DNA of 64,000 nt from Propionispora sp. 2/2-37 (GCF_001298735.1 NZ_CYSP01000004.1:62001-126000); one strand, 5' to 3'. Shown: positions 47,428 through 57,075, numbered from the stretch's first letter. A program made the numbers and translations. The notes: a model not told the origin generated them from the sequence alone.

Positions 47428-47463
47428 GAGCCGTGCTGAAACTCTTATGTTTCAACACGGCTC
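47428..47463. terminator. terminator between the RpiR gene and gatD
   Basis: GAGCCGTGCTGAAAC (47428-47442) pairs with 47449-47463 (15 bp, one mismatch) around a 6-nt loop, followed by CCCTTTT. It serves the convergent regulator and gat transcripts. Confidence 0.8.
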
Positions 47464-47468
47464 CCCTT

Positions 47469-48509
47469 TTACATAACAAACATGACTTTTATAGCATCGG
47501 CATCTTTATCCACCATTGTCCTGAATGCGTTAATCCCGTCTTCAAGTTTAAACTTATGGGTAATCAACGGATCGGTCTTGATTTTCCCCTCCTTGATGTA
47601 TAAGGCAACCGCCGGCCATTCATATCCCGGATAAGGAGCACTGTACGACATCCATGACCCCGTTACTTCAATCTCTCCTCTTAAGATTTTTTCAAAACTG
47701 TGCGGCGGTAATCCAAGTTCCTTTGTTGCTGTCCCCACAAATACCACCTTGCCCAATTTACTAACCACTTCAATGCTCTGACGCTGGGTTAGCGGAGACC
47801 CGGCAGTTTCGAATACAACTGCCGGCTGCCCCTGCTGCTTCATGTAGTCCACCGGATCATCTTCAAGGGCATTAATGACCGCATCGGCACCCAGTTGTTG
47901 CGCCAGGCGGAGTTTTGTTCCGATAACATCTACAACATAAACCTTGCCGGCACCTTGCGCTTTTAAACACTGTAAAGTTAATAAACCGATTGTTCCGGCA
48001 CCAAATACAGCCGCTGTTGCCCCGGCGTTAAATGAAACCCTGCCTACACCATGTAAGGCAACCGAAATGGGTTCAATCATGGCTCCCGCCGGATAATCCA
48101 CCTCATCGGCAAGGGGCACGACATTTATAGCTTTGATGGCAACGTATTCCGCGAATGCTCCCGGTCTGCGCGAACCGACAAAATTATAGGACTCACACAT
48201 GGCCGGCCGGCCAATTTTGCAATACTGGCATGAGCCGCAGGGTAGCAGCGGCGCAGCCGTTACCCGTTGACCGGCCTGTATATTTGTGACTGAACTTCCG
48301 ACTGCGGCCACATAGCCGGAAAATTCATGCCCCAGAATAATCGGATAGCTATGAGCCGTTCCCTGCAGTGCCCTTGGCAAATCTGAACCGCATATGCCGC
48401 AGGCTTTTACCCGAATTAATACTTCATCGTCTTCATAGGCCGGAATATCCATGGTCTCCAAACGTAAATCTTGGGAGCCATAAGCTATCAATGCCTTCAT
48501 TTTCCTCAT
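47469..48509 (-). CDS. gatD: galactitol-1-phosphate 5-dehydrogenase (zinc MDR family)
   Basis: The 346-residue protein has the catalytic zinc site (CGICGSDLPR and GHEFSGYVAAVG), the structural zinc cysteines (CGSCQYCKIGRPAMC) and the NAD motif VFGAGTIGLLTLQ. In the gat operon it oxidises galactitol 1-phosphate to tagatose 6-phosphate. The ATG overlaps the gatZ stop by four bases (ATGA) with GAGGGG upstream. A second, similar enzyme is encoded at 57908-58957. Confidence 0.92.
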   Translation of the reverse strand: MRKMKALIAYGSQDLRLETMDIPAYEDDEVLIRVKACGICGSDLPRALQGTAHSYPIILGHEFSGYVAAVGSSVTNIQAGQRVTAAPLLPCGSCQYCKIGRPAMCESYNFVGSRRPGAFAEYVAIKAINVVPLADEVDYPAGAMIEPISVALHGVGRVSFNAGATAAVFGAGTIGLLTLQCLKAQGAGKVYVVDVIGTKLRLAQQLGADAVINALEDDPVDYMKQQGQPAVVFETAGSPLTQRQSIEVVSKLGKVVFVGTATKELGLPPHSFEKILRGEIEVTGSWMSYSAPYPGYEWPAVALYIKEGKIKTDPLITHKFKLEDGINAFRTMVDKDADAIKVMFVM

Positions 48510-49858
48510 AGTATCCCCTCTATATTACCGTCCAATTTATCTTGCCTTTTTATCGCATACACATAATCGTCCAGACAGTTGATAATCCGGTCCTTCAGCA
48601 GGCTTTCCGGCTCGTTTTGCAATACGCCTCTTCTGATCTTACTGCACTGAACCGGCATAAACTGACTGATCAGCGTTACCGGTATAGCGACCGACTTCAG
48701 GTTATTGATTAGCGTATCGAGTGCATATTTTACTTCGGCAACCGGCAAATAATACCGGCAGCGGTCGGAAAAACTGTATTTGCGCGCGTACCGGACTTTA
48801 GCCGGGCTGCCGTGGTAATGATGAATCCAGTACTGGGGATTGCGAACCATAAACCAGTCCAGGATTTCCATAAAATTAGACGGCTCCAGTTCCGGTTTAA
48901 AACGCAGTATTTCCTGTTCCATCCGGCTTAAGGCAAATAATGCCTCCCGCATGGCAAAGGTTAACGCCGGCCCCACTTTCAAAATGGCTATACCGTCTTC
49001 AACCATTGCTTTTAAAGCCTCCGGTGTCTGGTAGTCGGTTGAATGGCCTTCAAATACCATGCCGGGATACTGCTGCAGGGCTGCAGTCAGCTCTTTGGCG
49101 GCACTGCGGTTATATTCATGAATACCTTCATCGCCAAACTCCACACCCGGCTGAACCACAACCGCAATCACATACTGCCATATGGGGCTAAGTTCATGCC
49201 GGGAAAAGGCTTGTTTAAATGTTTCGACTGTATTTTTAAAATCCAGGGCTTTCGTGACTTGCAACTCATCCTTTTCATCCCGGCTTCCCCCGGGAACCGG
49301 CACTTCACTGCCAATCACATATACCGGATGAATACTTTCCGGATAAGATGTCTTAAGCTCCAGAAAGGCCTCTTCCGCTTCCCGGCAGAGTATGGCTCCC
49401 CGTTCGGCAATAATGCCGGTATCCAAGGTTTTGCTGTGATCATCGTCTCCCATCTGCATGCTGGTATCAATATGAATTTTAGTGAAACCGGCCAACACAT
49501 ACTCCCGTATAAGTTCCCGGGATTTTTTCAGCGCACAGCGGGCCGGTTCGTTTTTCCAGGTAAGCGGTCCCAGATGGTCACCGCCTAAAATAAGTTTTGC
49601 CAGGGGAAATCCGGTCTTACCGGCAATCCGGTATACAAAATTACGAAAATCGGCCGGCTTCATACCTGTATAACCGCCAAATTGATTAACCTGGTTGGCA
49701 GTCGCTTCGATCAATATATACTGATCATCCGTCAGCCCCCGCTGCAACGCAGCTTCAATCACATATTCGTTAGCGCTGCAAACGGAATATATACCCTGCC
49801 AGTGATTTGTTTTTCTGCCATTTACCAACGTTTGCAGAGGATGCTGCATGCCATTCAT
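48506..49858 (-). CDS. gatZ: tagatose-1,6-bisphosphate aldolase subunit GatZ/KbaZ
   Basis: The 450-residue protein matches the non-catalytic subunit that stabilises GatY/KbaY: GIYSVCSANEYVIEAALQRG, IEATANQVNQFGGYTGM, LILGGDHLGPLTW, HIDTSMQMGDD and VFEGHSTDYQTPEALKAMVEDGIAILKVGPALTFAMREALFAL. No GatY gene lies in this operon; it is in the lac operon at 44477-45331. The ATG at 49858 follows GGAAGTGAG. Confidence 0.94.
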   Translation of the reverse strand: MNGMQHPLQTLVNGRKTNHWQGIYSVCSANEYVIEAALQRGLTDDQYILIEATANQVNQFGGYTGMKPADFRNFVYRIAGKTGFPLAKLILGGDHLGPLTWKNEPARCALKKSRELIREYVLAGFTKIHIDTSMQMGDDDHSKTLDTGIIAERGAILCREAEEAFLELKTSYPESIHPVYVIGSEVPVPGGSRDEKDELQVTKALDFKNTVETFKQAFSRHELSPIWQYVIAVVVQPGVEFGDEGIHEYNRSAAKELTAALQQYPGMVFEGHSTDYQTPEALKAMVEDGIAILKVGPALTFAMREALFALSRMEQEILRFKPELEPSNFMEILDWFMVRNPQYWIHHYHGSPAKVRYARKYSFSDRCRYYLPVAEVKYALDTLINNLKSVAIPVTLISQFMPVQCSKIRRGVLQNEPESLLKDRIINCLDDYVYAIKRQDKLDGNIEGIL

Positions 49859-49985
49859 AAAACTCACTTCCAATCAAGACATGATTTTTAAAATTTCTCC
49901 CGGCCTATGCTAAATCGAATACCATGATCAACCGGTGAAAGGAAGAGCCAGCGCAGGTTGCTTACTCCAGCTCCTATTTAACTTC

Positions 49986-51353
49986 TCAGACCTGGGTGGT
50001 TTTACCGGAATATTCCTCCAGCGCTTTACTTTCATCCTTATAGTACTTAATGGTGGCCAGCACGGAGGCAATATAAATAATACCGACCATCAGCAATCCC
50101 GCAATATTATCCGGTCTAAACAACTGTAAGAGAATATAGGTTACCGGACTGCCGCCCTGGTCCATGGAAGCTACATGGGTAACACCTGCCGCCAATTGGG
50201 TTCCGGCCTGTTGCGCCAATATGGTATGCAGGTCAATGGTTTGCGTGGATATCCAGAGTGTTCCGGCCATAATAACAAAACCCGAAATGAGTGTTCTAAA
50301 TAAATTTCCCTTATGAACGCCGACAGCCATTGCCACAAAAAAACCAATCGTTGCCAGATCACCAAAGGGAAGAACTTTATTGCCCGGAACGACAGCCGCA
50401 ATAATTAACGTTAACGGTACAAACAACAAGCTGGCTGCCACAACCTGCGAATCGCCTAATAACAGGGCCGGGTCCAGCCCGATATAAAATTTCTTTCCCG
50501 AAAACTTTTTTTCCAGTATCTCCCTTGCCGAATCGGCTACCGGCAACAGGCCTTCCATAATGCATTTAACCACCTTGGGCATGAGGACCATAACCGCAGC
50601 CATTTGCATGCCCAGTTGCATAACCAGGTCAGCGCTATATCCGGCCATAGCACCAATTACCGCCCCTAAAATCAAACCAATTATCATCGGTTCGCCGATA
50701 ACGCCAAACTTTTCTTCAATAATTTCCGAATTAAAATTAATGTCTTTTATTACGGGTATCCTGTCCAGCAGCCATTCAATCGGAACGGCAACAGGGCCGC
50801 AATAAGCGGAGGTTCCATGGGGAATGGCCACGCCTTTAAGATCGTAGTATTTTTCGATAACAGGACTAAACCAGTCGCCCAGCTTAAAAACAAAGGCAGC
50901 ATGTAGGGCCACTCCGGCCAGGCCGATCATTAAATTGCCTGTTGCAATATGCAGCAAAGCCCCGGTAAAAGCCATATGCCAAATATTCCAAATATCGACA
51001 TTAACAACTTTAGTCATGCCAAACACCAGCATGGCAATATTGACGGCTACCGCGACAGGTATACATAAACCGCCGACCTGGGAAGCCCAGGTCATAGGCG
51101 AAGATCCCGGCCAACCAACATCAACCACTGTCAGTTGAACACCAAAACGTTCTGCCATCAGTTTGGCCGCAGGTCCTAAGTTATTTAACATCAGTCCTAT
51201 GACCAAGCCGATTCCGATAAATCCGATACCGATCATGACCCCGGACCGAAAAGCACGGCCTGGCTTTTGTCCCAAAACTATGGCAAAAATAAAGATGACG
51301 ATTGGCAACATAACCGAAGGGCCCAGTTTCAATATATACTGAATAAATTCCAT
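49986..51353 (-). CDS. gatC: PTS galactitol EIIC
   Basis: The 455-residue polytopic permease starts MEFIQYILKLGPSVMLPIVIFIFAIVLGQ and continues with VGWPGSSPMTWASQVGGLCIPVAVAVNIAML and YCGPVAVPIEWLLDRIP, matching GatC. It carries galactitol across the inner membrane while EIIB-GatB phosphorylates it. The ATG at 51353 is nine bases after AGGAGG; upstream in-frame codons are not needed. A weak hairpin lies between it and gatB. Confidence 0.94.
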   Translation of the reverse strand: MEFIQYILKLGPSVMLPIVIFIFAIVLGQKPGRAFRSGVMIGIGFIGIGLVIGLMLNNLGPAAKLMAERFGVQLTVVDVGWPGSSPMTWASQVGGLCIPVAVAVNIAMLVFGMTKVVNVDIWNIWHMAFTGALLHIATGNLMIGLAGVALHAAFVFKLGDWFSPVIEKYYDLKGVAIPHGTSAYCGPVAVPIEWLLDRIPVIKDINFNSEIIEEKFGVIGEPMIIGLILGAVIGAMAGYSADLVMQLGMQMAAVMVLMPKVVKCIMEGLLPVADSAREILEKKFSGKKFYIGLDPALLLGDSQVVAASLLFVPLTLIIAAVVPGNKVLPFGDLATIGFFVAMAVGVHKGNLFRTLISGFVIMAGTLWISTQTIDLHTILAQQAGTQLAAGVTHVASMDQGGSPVTYILLQLFRPDNIAGLLMVGIIYIASVLATIKYYKDESKALEEYSGKTTQV

Positions 51354-51588
51354 CCTCAAAAACCTCCTCATTATTGTCTGTTGAAACAATCCGGCTGTTG
51401 TTGAAATATTGTTTTTTGTAACAAACATTCTTTTTCTGTCTTAAAAACTGTCACAAAAACGCTGGACTTTCCCAGCCAATTATTGTATTCTCATAAGTAA
51501 GTTGCTTTTCTCCTGGTTATTATGCTGTCAGTTTAGCCGCTACAGTGCCACCGGGAGTATTTTTATGCCAGGCAAACTGTCACCATCT
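51354..51588 (-). other. gatB-gatC intercistronic region with a weak hairpin
   Basis: This 235-bp gap inside an otherwise tight operon has no supported gene. On the minus strand GCTGG and CCAGC (51476-51472 and 51465-51461) form a 5-bp stem followed by GTTTTTG, a weak terminator-like structure that may lower expression of the downstream genes. No clear internal promoter was found. Confidence 0.45.
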
Positions 51589-51873
51589 TCAACTGCGTAA
51601 ATGCGCTAAAATTTTCCTTCCGGCTTCCTCAGCTCCGATACCGGACACAAACGGCATTCCCGTTTCCAGCGGAATGCCGTAATTTTTCGTTACCCGCGAT
51701 GTAGTAACGATCAAATCGACATTCTGACATTTGGCACTGATTTCGGATACGCGGCATTGCACAATTTCAACATCAATGCCTTCTTTTTGGCATAATTCCA
51801 CAATCCGGTTGGCAGCTACCGTTGATGTGGCTACCGCTCCCCCGCAGGCCACAATCACTCTCTTTTTTTTCAT
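51589..51873 (-). CDS. gatB: PTS galactitol EIIB
   Basis: The 94-residue protein has the EIIB phosphocysteine loop VIVACGGAVATSTVAA (Cys 10) and the helix RIVELCQKEGIDVEI. It transfers phosphate from GatA to galactitol. The ATG at 51873 follows AAAGGAGGTG; an upstream in-frame GTG is too close to that site. Confidence 0.93.
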   Translation of the reverse strand: MKKKRVIVACGGAVATSTVAANRIVELCQKEGIDVEIVQCRVSEISAKCQNVDLIVTTSRVTKNYGIPLETGMPFVSGIGAEEAGRKILAHLRS

Positions 51874-51957
51874 GCGGTTCACCTCCTTTCGTACTCAAAA
51901 AACAATATTTATACTGAACAGCTTGCCAGGCTGTTGCAACCGGTCCGCCCTGTCCGT

Positions 51958-52437
51958 TCACAGTTCCAGATTAATGGTCTCGGCAATACAGGTGGCATTT
52001 GCTGCGTTCCGCAGCTTCAGCATGACATCTTCTTTGGAAAATAATCCCAGCAGTTTCTGTAAAAACATTAAATGCTCCTGCGGATTGTGCACCGCCAGCA
52101 TAAACACGATATTAACCTCAAGAATATCCTCTTGACCGCCGCCCATAACATGAAAAGGTATACTTTTATCAAGTACCCAGACCGAAGCAGCTGTTTTCAG
52201 TACATGACCGGCATCCGAATGCGGTATTGCCACTCCCACTCCGGCTGCCGCCGCGATTCCGGTTGGAAATTCCTTTTCCCTGGCAAGCAGCGCCGGTATA
52301 TACGACGGTTTGACAAACCCCTGCTCTACCAGCATAGTTCCCATCGCAGTAATCAAAGCCTCACGGCTGGGGACCTGCACACCCACTTTTACCAGCTTTT
52401 CATCTATCCTGGACACTGCTTCTTGCTGCTCCGACAT
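51958..52437 (-). CDS. gatA: PTS galactitol EIIA (fructose/mannitol type)
   Basis: The 159-residue protein is an EIIA type-2 domain with phosphohistidine 73 in GVAIPHSDAGHV, followed by LEVNIVFMLAVHNPQEHLMFLQKLLGLF. It accepts phosphate from HPr for GatB. Its first 38 bases overlap the end of the regulator gene, indicating cotranscription and probably coupled translation. Confidence 0.92.
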   Translation of the reverse strand: MSEQQEAVSRIDEKLVKVGVQVPSREALITAMGTMLVEQGFVKPSYIPALLAREKEFPTGIAAAAGVGVAIPHSDAGHVLKTAASVWVLDKSIPFHVMGGGQEDILEVNIVFMLAVHNPQEHLMFLQKLLGLFSKEDVMLKLRNAANATCIAETINLEL

Positions 52438-55405
52438 AATTTAAAACCTCCGCAATCATTAGTTTCGAATCTGATAGACCGCATACTTTTTCGACCATAT
52501 CCGTCTCTTTAATTACGTTATACAGCCGCAAAAATAAATCCTTATGTTCTGTTTTTAATGCTAAAACAAATACAATTCGTACCTCAGCATCATCCCAATC
52601 CATTTTATTTTTAATAACCGCGATAGCGATCCCCGGCTTTATAATATTGACGGTTGTAGCCGTATGGGGAATAACCACCCCGTCGCCAATATAGGAAGTG
52701 GCCCAGGCTTCCCTCTCCATGACATCATTATAAAAAGCTTCATTGACATACCGTTCTTTACACATAACGCCGGTCATGATTTTGATTATTTCCTCTTTGG
52801 AGGCCAGGGAATGAAATATCCTGATCAGGCGTACATCAAATAATCGCTCCAGCGTTACCGGCATGCTGCTTTCCGGCTCCCTGGCCGTATCTGACAGTTC
52901 GTCTCTTAACTTTAGGTTGGCAATTAATGTCTCCAGCTTCTGGCTGTTCAGTATTTCTTCAAAAGGCAAAAAAGGGATATTTTTACAGCAAGGATTAATC
53001 AAACCTGTAATCAAAATAATCTCCCGGTTGGCCTGCTGCAAATATACAATTTCCTTTGCCATATCAGTTTCACTTTGCATAAGCCCTAGAGGAATCACTT
53101 CTACGTTACTCTTTAGCAAACTCAGTTTTTCTTCAATCACCTGCTTTATTTTTAATGCTGTTCCCCTTCCGGTAAAACAGGTGGTAATAATGGTTTTCTT
53201 CGACTTTCTGCTTATGTCGCCGTTTTTTCTTGCAGGCACCCGGGGAAACATATCCCCCAGTTCAATCAAGGATTCATAAACACCGTATAAGGTAGACGTG
53301 GGCAATACCGATTTCCGGATGGCTTCCATCACCAGCAGGGTATCCACCCGTGCAATTACCCGGGTGGGTATCCCCAGTTCCTCGGTAATCAATTCGCCAA
53401 ACGTAATCAACGACCCCATATCCACCAGCAAAAGCACGCCGCTGCCCTGATTAACCAGTTTTGCCGCTTCTTTTACCCTGCCAAACACTCCGTCAATATT
53501 TTCATCCATTCCCATGGTTATCGCCATGCCATGGCGTATTCCCACAATGAGCTGCGCAATATCCAGCAGAGCCTGCGCGACCTCGCCGTGAGTCACCAGA
53601 AGCAAACCGACTTTATTTTCTCTGAATTTGGTTATTTGCTTTTTAACAAAAAAATGGTTCAGATATAATGCGATAAATCCGGCTTCTTCTTCCGGGAAAT
53701 TCATCCCTAGTTTTAAATTGAGCATTCTGATAATTTTTCCGGCAATTCGAAACTCTCTCTTATAGCTGCTCTTAATATTTTCATATTGCGGGTTGATGAT
53801 CGGCTTGCCGGTACGCACTCTTTCCAGCGCGGCACTGAGATGAAGGCACAGGATTTTTATAATGGAAAAGTCCTGTGTGCCCATTTCCGACGCCAGTATT
53901 TGTTTTATGTCTTCCACAACGCGCATCAATTCTTCTCCGACAATATCCTGCAATAGCGCAGTGGAGATGCCCGCATATTGATGTTCAATACTTAATGTGG
54001 TACTGCGTATTTCAGCTTCCAGCTCCGCCGCCAGTACTTCCCTGGCCTCCAGCGGTGAAGCATTGCCCTTAAGCAATTCAGTCATCCGTTTCTCAATAAA
54101 CTGATAAATATTGTACTTTAAAAACTCCTGTTTACCCGGCAATAAAACAGGTCCGGACTGAGGGGTGATTTCTACTTCTTCATCAACGAAAATATCCAAT
54201 TCAATTTTTTGTTCCACGATATCCATCAACTGATTTTTAATATGAACCGGTAAATCGTTCATGTTAATTTTCATAGCGGCAGACCCGCCGGATAATACAT
54301 TTACATAGGCCTTGGCGCAAATAACCTGAATATCGGACCGCAATTGGCCGACATTACCCGTACACTTGTATAAGATCAGGAGCTTCATGATTTCCTTCGG
54401 TACTTGTATCCGTTTGCTGACTCGGGATGCCTCAACAGTAAAAAAAAGTTTAATCAACTGAAACCGTTCCGAATTGGGCCGTCCTTCCAGCGGAGGAATT
54501 TGAATGGTTACCGGAATGCGGCGACGAAACGTATTAAGGAGACTGGATTCCACATTTTCCGTGGTGGCTCCGATAATCATAAGATTGACTTTATGAATAT
54601 GTTCTGTCTCACCCAGCCTTGAAAATTCCCCCTTATCCATAATACGGAATAAAATCTCCTGCCCCTTCGGCGGCAAACGGTGGATTTCATCCAGAAACAA
54701 TATCCCGCCATTGGCTTTTTCCACCAGGCCCGCTTTATTGGCATCGGCACCGGTAAAGCTGCCCTTCACATAGCCAAACAGCTGCGCTACCAGCAACTGC
54801 GGATTATCCCCGTAGTCCGCGCAATTAAATACAATGAAAGGCAGTTTCTTCTTCCGCACTTGTTGCGCGAACCGGTGCATTTCTTCCACCAACTGGCTCT
54901 TACCCACTCCGGTGCTGCCGGATATTAACGTGTGTAAACCATACTGCGGATAGAGTATCGCTGCCTTAGCCAGCTTTATCGTCTGGCTAAGACTGCCGTT
55001 ACAGCCGATGATATTCGAAAACAATTCAGGTTCACTGCTTTCAGCCTTAACGGGCTGCCGCAAATTTACAGGTTTTTCCGTCTCGATCTTTTTTACGGTT
55101 TGGTTCTTGCCCGCGCTAATGTGCTGTTTATAGCGGTTCAGTCCAAATGATGAAATTTGAAAACCCCGTTTATTTAACTCAATAACCAGCTTCCGCCGGG
55201 AAATATTTTGCTCATTGGTTATAATTGCTTTAAGGGCTTCCAGTAAACTTGCTTCCCGCCGAGTCAAATAGTTGGGAATATCGGCGGCCTGCCTTAATTC
55301 ATTGACTTTCTCCCTTCCCACCCCCAAACGTTTTGCCAATTCCTCGTCCGTCATCGGATTCTTTTTATCTTCCTTTTCGATTAATGAGAGCAGTTGTTTT
55401 AGCAA
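52400..55405 (-). CDS. sigma-54-dependent PTS-controlled activator of the gat operon
   Basis: The 1001-residue LevR-type regulator has an N-terminal DNA-binding region (DEELAKRLGVGREKVNELR). A sigma-54 AAA domain follows, with Walker A SGSTGVGKS (162-170), GSFTGA (215-220, the sigma-54 contact loop) and Walker B GGILFLDE (233-240). Next come a PRD (CLHLSAALERV, about 440-600), an EIIA-Man-like domain (LLVTHGEVAQALL) and an EIIB-like segment (IITTCFTGRGTALKI). It ends in an EIIA type-2 domain (VVIPHTATTVN) where LevR has a second PRD. The start is TTG 55405, six bases after GGAGGGG. It should activate the gat operon when PTS phosphorylation state signals galactitol. Confidence 0.9.
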   Translation of the reverse strand: MLKQLLSLIEKEDKKNPMTDEELAKRLGVGREKVNELRQAADIPNYLTRREASLLEALKAIITNEQNISRRKLVIELNKRGFQISSFGLNRYKQHISAGKNQTVKKIETEKPVNLRQPVKAESSEPELFSNIIGCNGSLSQTIKLAKAAILYPQYGLHTLISGSTGVGKSQLVEEMHRFAQQVRKKKLPFIVFNCADYGDNPQLLVAQLFGYVKGSFTGADANKAGLVEKANGGILFLDEIHRLPPKGQEILFRIMDKGEFSRLGETEHIHKVNLMIIGATTENVESSLLNTFRRRIPVTIQIPPLEGRPNSERFQLIKLFFTVEASRVSKRIQVPKEIMKLLILYKCTGNVGQLRSDIQVICAKAYVNVLSGGSAAMKINMNDLPVHIKNQLMDIVEQKIELDIFVDEEVEITPQSGPVLLPGKQEFLKYNIYQFIEKRMTELLKGNASPLEAREVLAAELEAEIRSTTLSIEHQYAGISTALLQDIVGEELMRVVEDIKQILASEMGTQDFSIIKILCLHLSAALERVRTGKPIINPQYENIKSSYKREFRIAGKIIRMLNLKLGMNFPEEEAGFIALYLNHFFVKKQITKFRENKVGLLLVTHGEVAQALLDIAQLIVGIRHGMAITMGMDENIDGVFGRVKEAAKLVNQGSGVLLLVDMGSLITFGELITEELGIPTRVIARVDTLLVMEAIRKSVLPTSTLYGVYESLIELGDMFPRVPARKNGDISRKSKKTIITTCFTGRGTALKIKQVIEEKLSLLKSNVEVIPLGLMQSETDMAKEIVYLQQANREIILITGLINPCCKNIPFLPFEEILNSQKLETLIANLKLRDELSDTAREPESSMPVTLERLFDVRLIRIFHSLASKEEIIKIMTGVMCKERYVNEAFYNDVMEREAWATSYIGDGVVIPHTATTVNIIKPGIAIAVIKNKMDWDDAEVRIVFVLALKTEHKDLFLRLYNVIKETDMVEKVCGLSDSKLMIAEVLNYVGAARSSVQDR

Positions 55406-55431
55406 GCTAACCCCTCCGCATATAGTTATAT

Positions 55432-55448
55432 TGCAAGTACCGTGCCAA
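55432..55448 (-). promoter_or_regulatory. sigma-54 (-24/-12) promoter of the regulator-gat operon
   Basis: TTGGCACGGTACTTGCA is a full match to the sigma-54 consensus TGGCAC-N5-TTGCA. The transcript would start near 55421, just upstream of the ribosome site of the regulator gene. It therefore drives the regulator itself and, by overlap and short gaps, gatA onward. Confidence 0.92.
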
Positions 55449-55513
55449 CCTCCATTCCATTCTGTTATTATGAAAAAATTAGCCGTCCTCCCTTTGAATT
55501 TATTGCTTGAATG

Positions 55514-55526
55514 CAGGTAATGCCTG
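55514..55526. promoter_or_regulatory. possible upstream activator site
   Basis: CAGGTAATGCCTG is a short dyad (CAGG and CCTG around five bases) about 80 bp upstream of the -12 element, the usual distance for an enhancer-like activator site. It is a single match and not proven. Confidence 0.4.
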
Positions 55527-55635
55527 TACTCAGGACACATTATATCACACAAAAAATTCCATTTATCGCTACTTTTTCCGGCTTATTGATCGTAATCATC
55601 TGTTATATAAACTGTGATATATTGTTACGGCACGA

Positions 55636-55680
55636 TAAAAAGAAGAGGTATAAGGACAAATATTCCTGCTGTACCTCTTC
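55636..55680 (-). terminator. terminator of the YibE/F gene
   Basis: On the minus strand GAAGAGGTA (55680-55672) pairs with TACCTCTTC (55650-55642) around a 21-nt loop, followed by TTTTTATC. The 55406-55817 stretch otherwise holds only the sigma-54 promoter; no gene was supported in it. Confidence 0.65.
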
Positions 55681-55817
55681 CTTCTCATCGTAAAAAACAA
55701 ATTTAATTTTCTGTTGTTTTTTTCCATATAAAACAAAAAGAAGCCGCAACCACGGCTCCACACTAAAATGACAGCTTCTCCTTCTGCCCGGCAACGCGGC
55801 CTGGCGAATGGCACATA

Positions 55818-56945
55818 TTACTCCCTGCGGCGCAAAAAGAACGCTGTTGCCACCGCTGCCAGAGGAATAGAACAAATAAGACCGATACTGCCGGTGATAG
55901 TCCGGGCAATTTCCGTAGCAATCAAATTCAAATTCATAATCCTGAGCATAGGTACATGATCTTGTGCCGAAAGCAGCAGTACCAGTGGTAACGCGCTTCC
56001 CAGGTAAGCCAAGACCAGCGTATTGGACATTGTCCCCATGACATCGCGCCCCACATTAATACCGGCTTTATAAAGTTCTCTAAAACCGTACTGTGGACAG
56101 GATTTTTTAATTTCATACTGTGCCGAGGCAATGGATATGGCGACATCCATCACCGCTCCCAAAGAACCGACAACGATGCCGGCAAACAGGACTTCCTGAA
56201 AATCCACTGCCGCCAGATAAGTCACTTTTAACATGATAGCTTCTTCATTATCCAAGCCGGTCAAATGCATATACTTGATGGAAATAAGCGATAAACTACC
56301 GGCAACAGCGACTCCGCCAACCGTACCCAAAATAGCACCCCAGGTTTTAGGATTCCAACCGCTGACGGTCACTTGGGTCACTACGGCTATAACAGCACTA
56401 ATAAGCAGGGTAATCAATATTAAATTGACATGATATTCAAGAATTAAAGGAATCATGCCCTGTACTATAATAAAAATAGCAAAACAAACAACAAAAAGTG
56501 ATTTCAAACCAACCCGTCCGCCCACGGCAATGAGTGTAACCACCATAACTGCCAGCAAGAGATACACATAAGGCATTCTGTCATAGTCTGCAAGATTATA
56601 GGTTTTTCCTGTTGCTTCGTCCGAAACGGCAACAATAACCCTGTCTCCCACCTGGGGATGTATGTCAAAGCCCGGTCTGTTCATTTTATAATTGATGGTT
56701 TTAATTGTTTTCCCGCTGTCCACGCCGGAGGTCAGCTGGATATCTACCAATTCTGCACTGCCGATACTTTGAGCCTTCCTAATTTGATCCATTGGCTGGA
56801 TATCCACTATAACACCCTGTACATAATCGATATGTGGAATATTCTGTACCGGCGCCCCGGTTGCTGCCGCCGCTACGACTCCCCCAAACAGCAAATACCC
56901 AATAACCACCAGACAGATAATCCTAACAGCCGTACATCCTTTCAT
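55818..56945 (-). CDS. YibE/F-like multitransmembrane protein
   Basis: The 375-residue protein has a signal or first helix (IICLVVIGYLLFGGVVAAAA), then an extracytoplasmic beta-rich domain (QGVIVDIQPMDQI, ELVDIQLTSGVDSGKTI, VGDRVIVAV). Seven or eight membrane helices follow, with the family stretch VGSLGAVMDVAISIASAQYEI and RDVMGTMSNTLVLAYLG. This is the YibE/F family of unknown function. The ATG at 56945 follows GGGAGGA. It appears to be a single-gene unit. Confidence 0.88.
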   Translation of the reverse strand: MKGCTAVRIICLVVIGYLLFGGVVAAAATGAPVQNIPHIDYVQGVIVDIQPMDQIRKAQSIGSAELVDIQLTSGVDSGKTIKTINYKMNRPGFDIHPQVGDRVIVAVSDEATGKTYNLADYDRMPYVYLLLAVMVVTLIAVGGRVGLKSLFVVCFAIFIIVQGMIPLILEYHVNLILITLLISAVIAVVTQVTVSGWNPKTWGAILGTVGGVAVAGSLSLISIKYMHLTGLDNEEAIMLKVTYLAAVDFQEVLFAGIVVGSLGAVMDVAISIASAQYEIKKSCPQYGFRELYKAGINVGRDVMGTMSNTLVLAYLGSALPLVLLLSAQDHVPMLRIMNLNLIATEIARTITGSIGLICSIPLAAVATAFFLRRRE

Positions 56946-57041
56946 ACAAAAAATCCTCCCAGTTTCCAACAACTCTTTTACAAGCACCTATTTTATTTCC
57001 CCAAAGTTTGCCATTGTCCTTTTCCGCTGCAAATAACTTTA

Positions 57042-57075
57042 CAAAAAAAGTCGCCGGCAACAGGTTATGCCGGCG
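57042..57075 (-). terminator. terminator of the TVP38-like gene
   Basis: CGCCGGCA and TGCCGGCG (57075-57068 and 57059-57052 on the minus strand) form an 8-bp GC-rich stem with an 8-nt loop, followed by ACTTTTTTT. Confidence 0.85.

Noticed and set aside
49043-49588. 181-residue plus-strand frame inside gatZ
   Set aside because: It is antisense to conserved GatZ motifs and has no ribosome site.
55596-55875. Two overlapping minus-strand frames of 72 and 90 residues
   Set aside because: They overlap the YibE/F gene end and its terminator and have no ribosome site.
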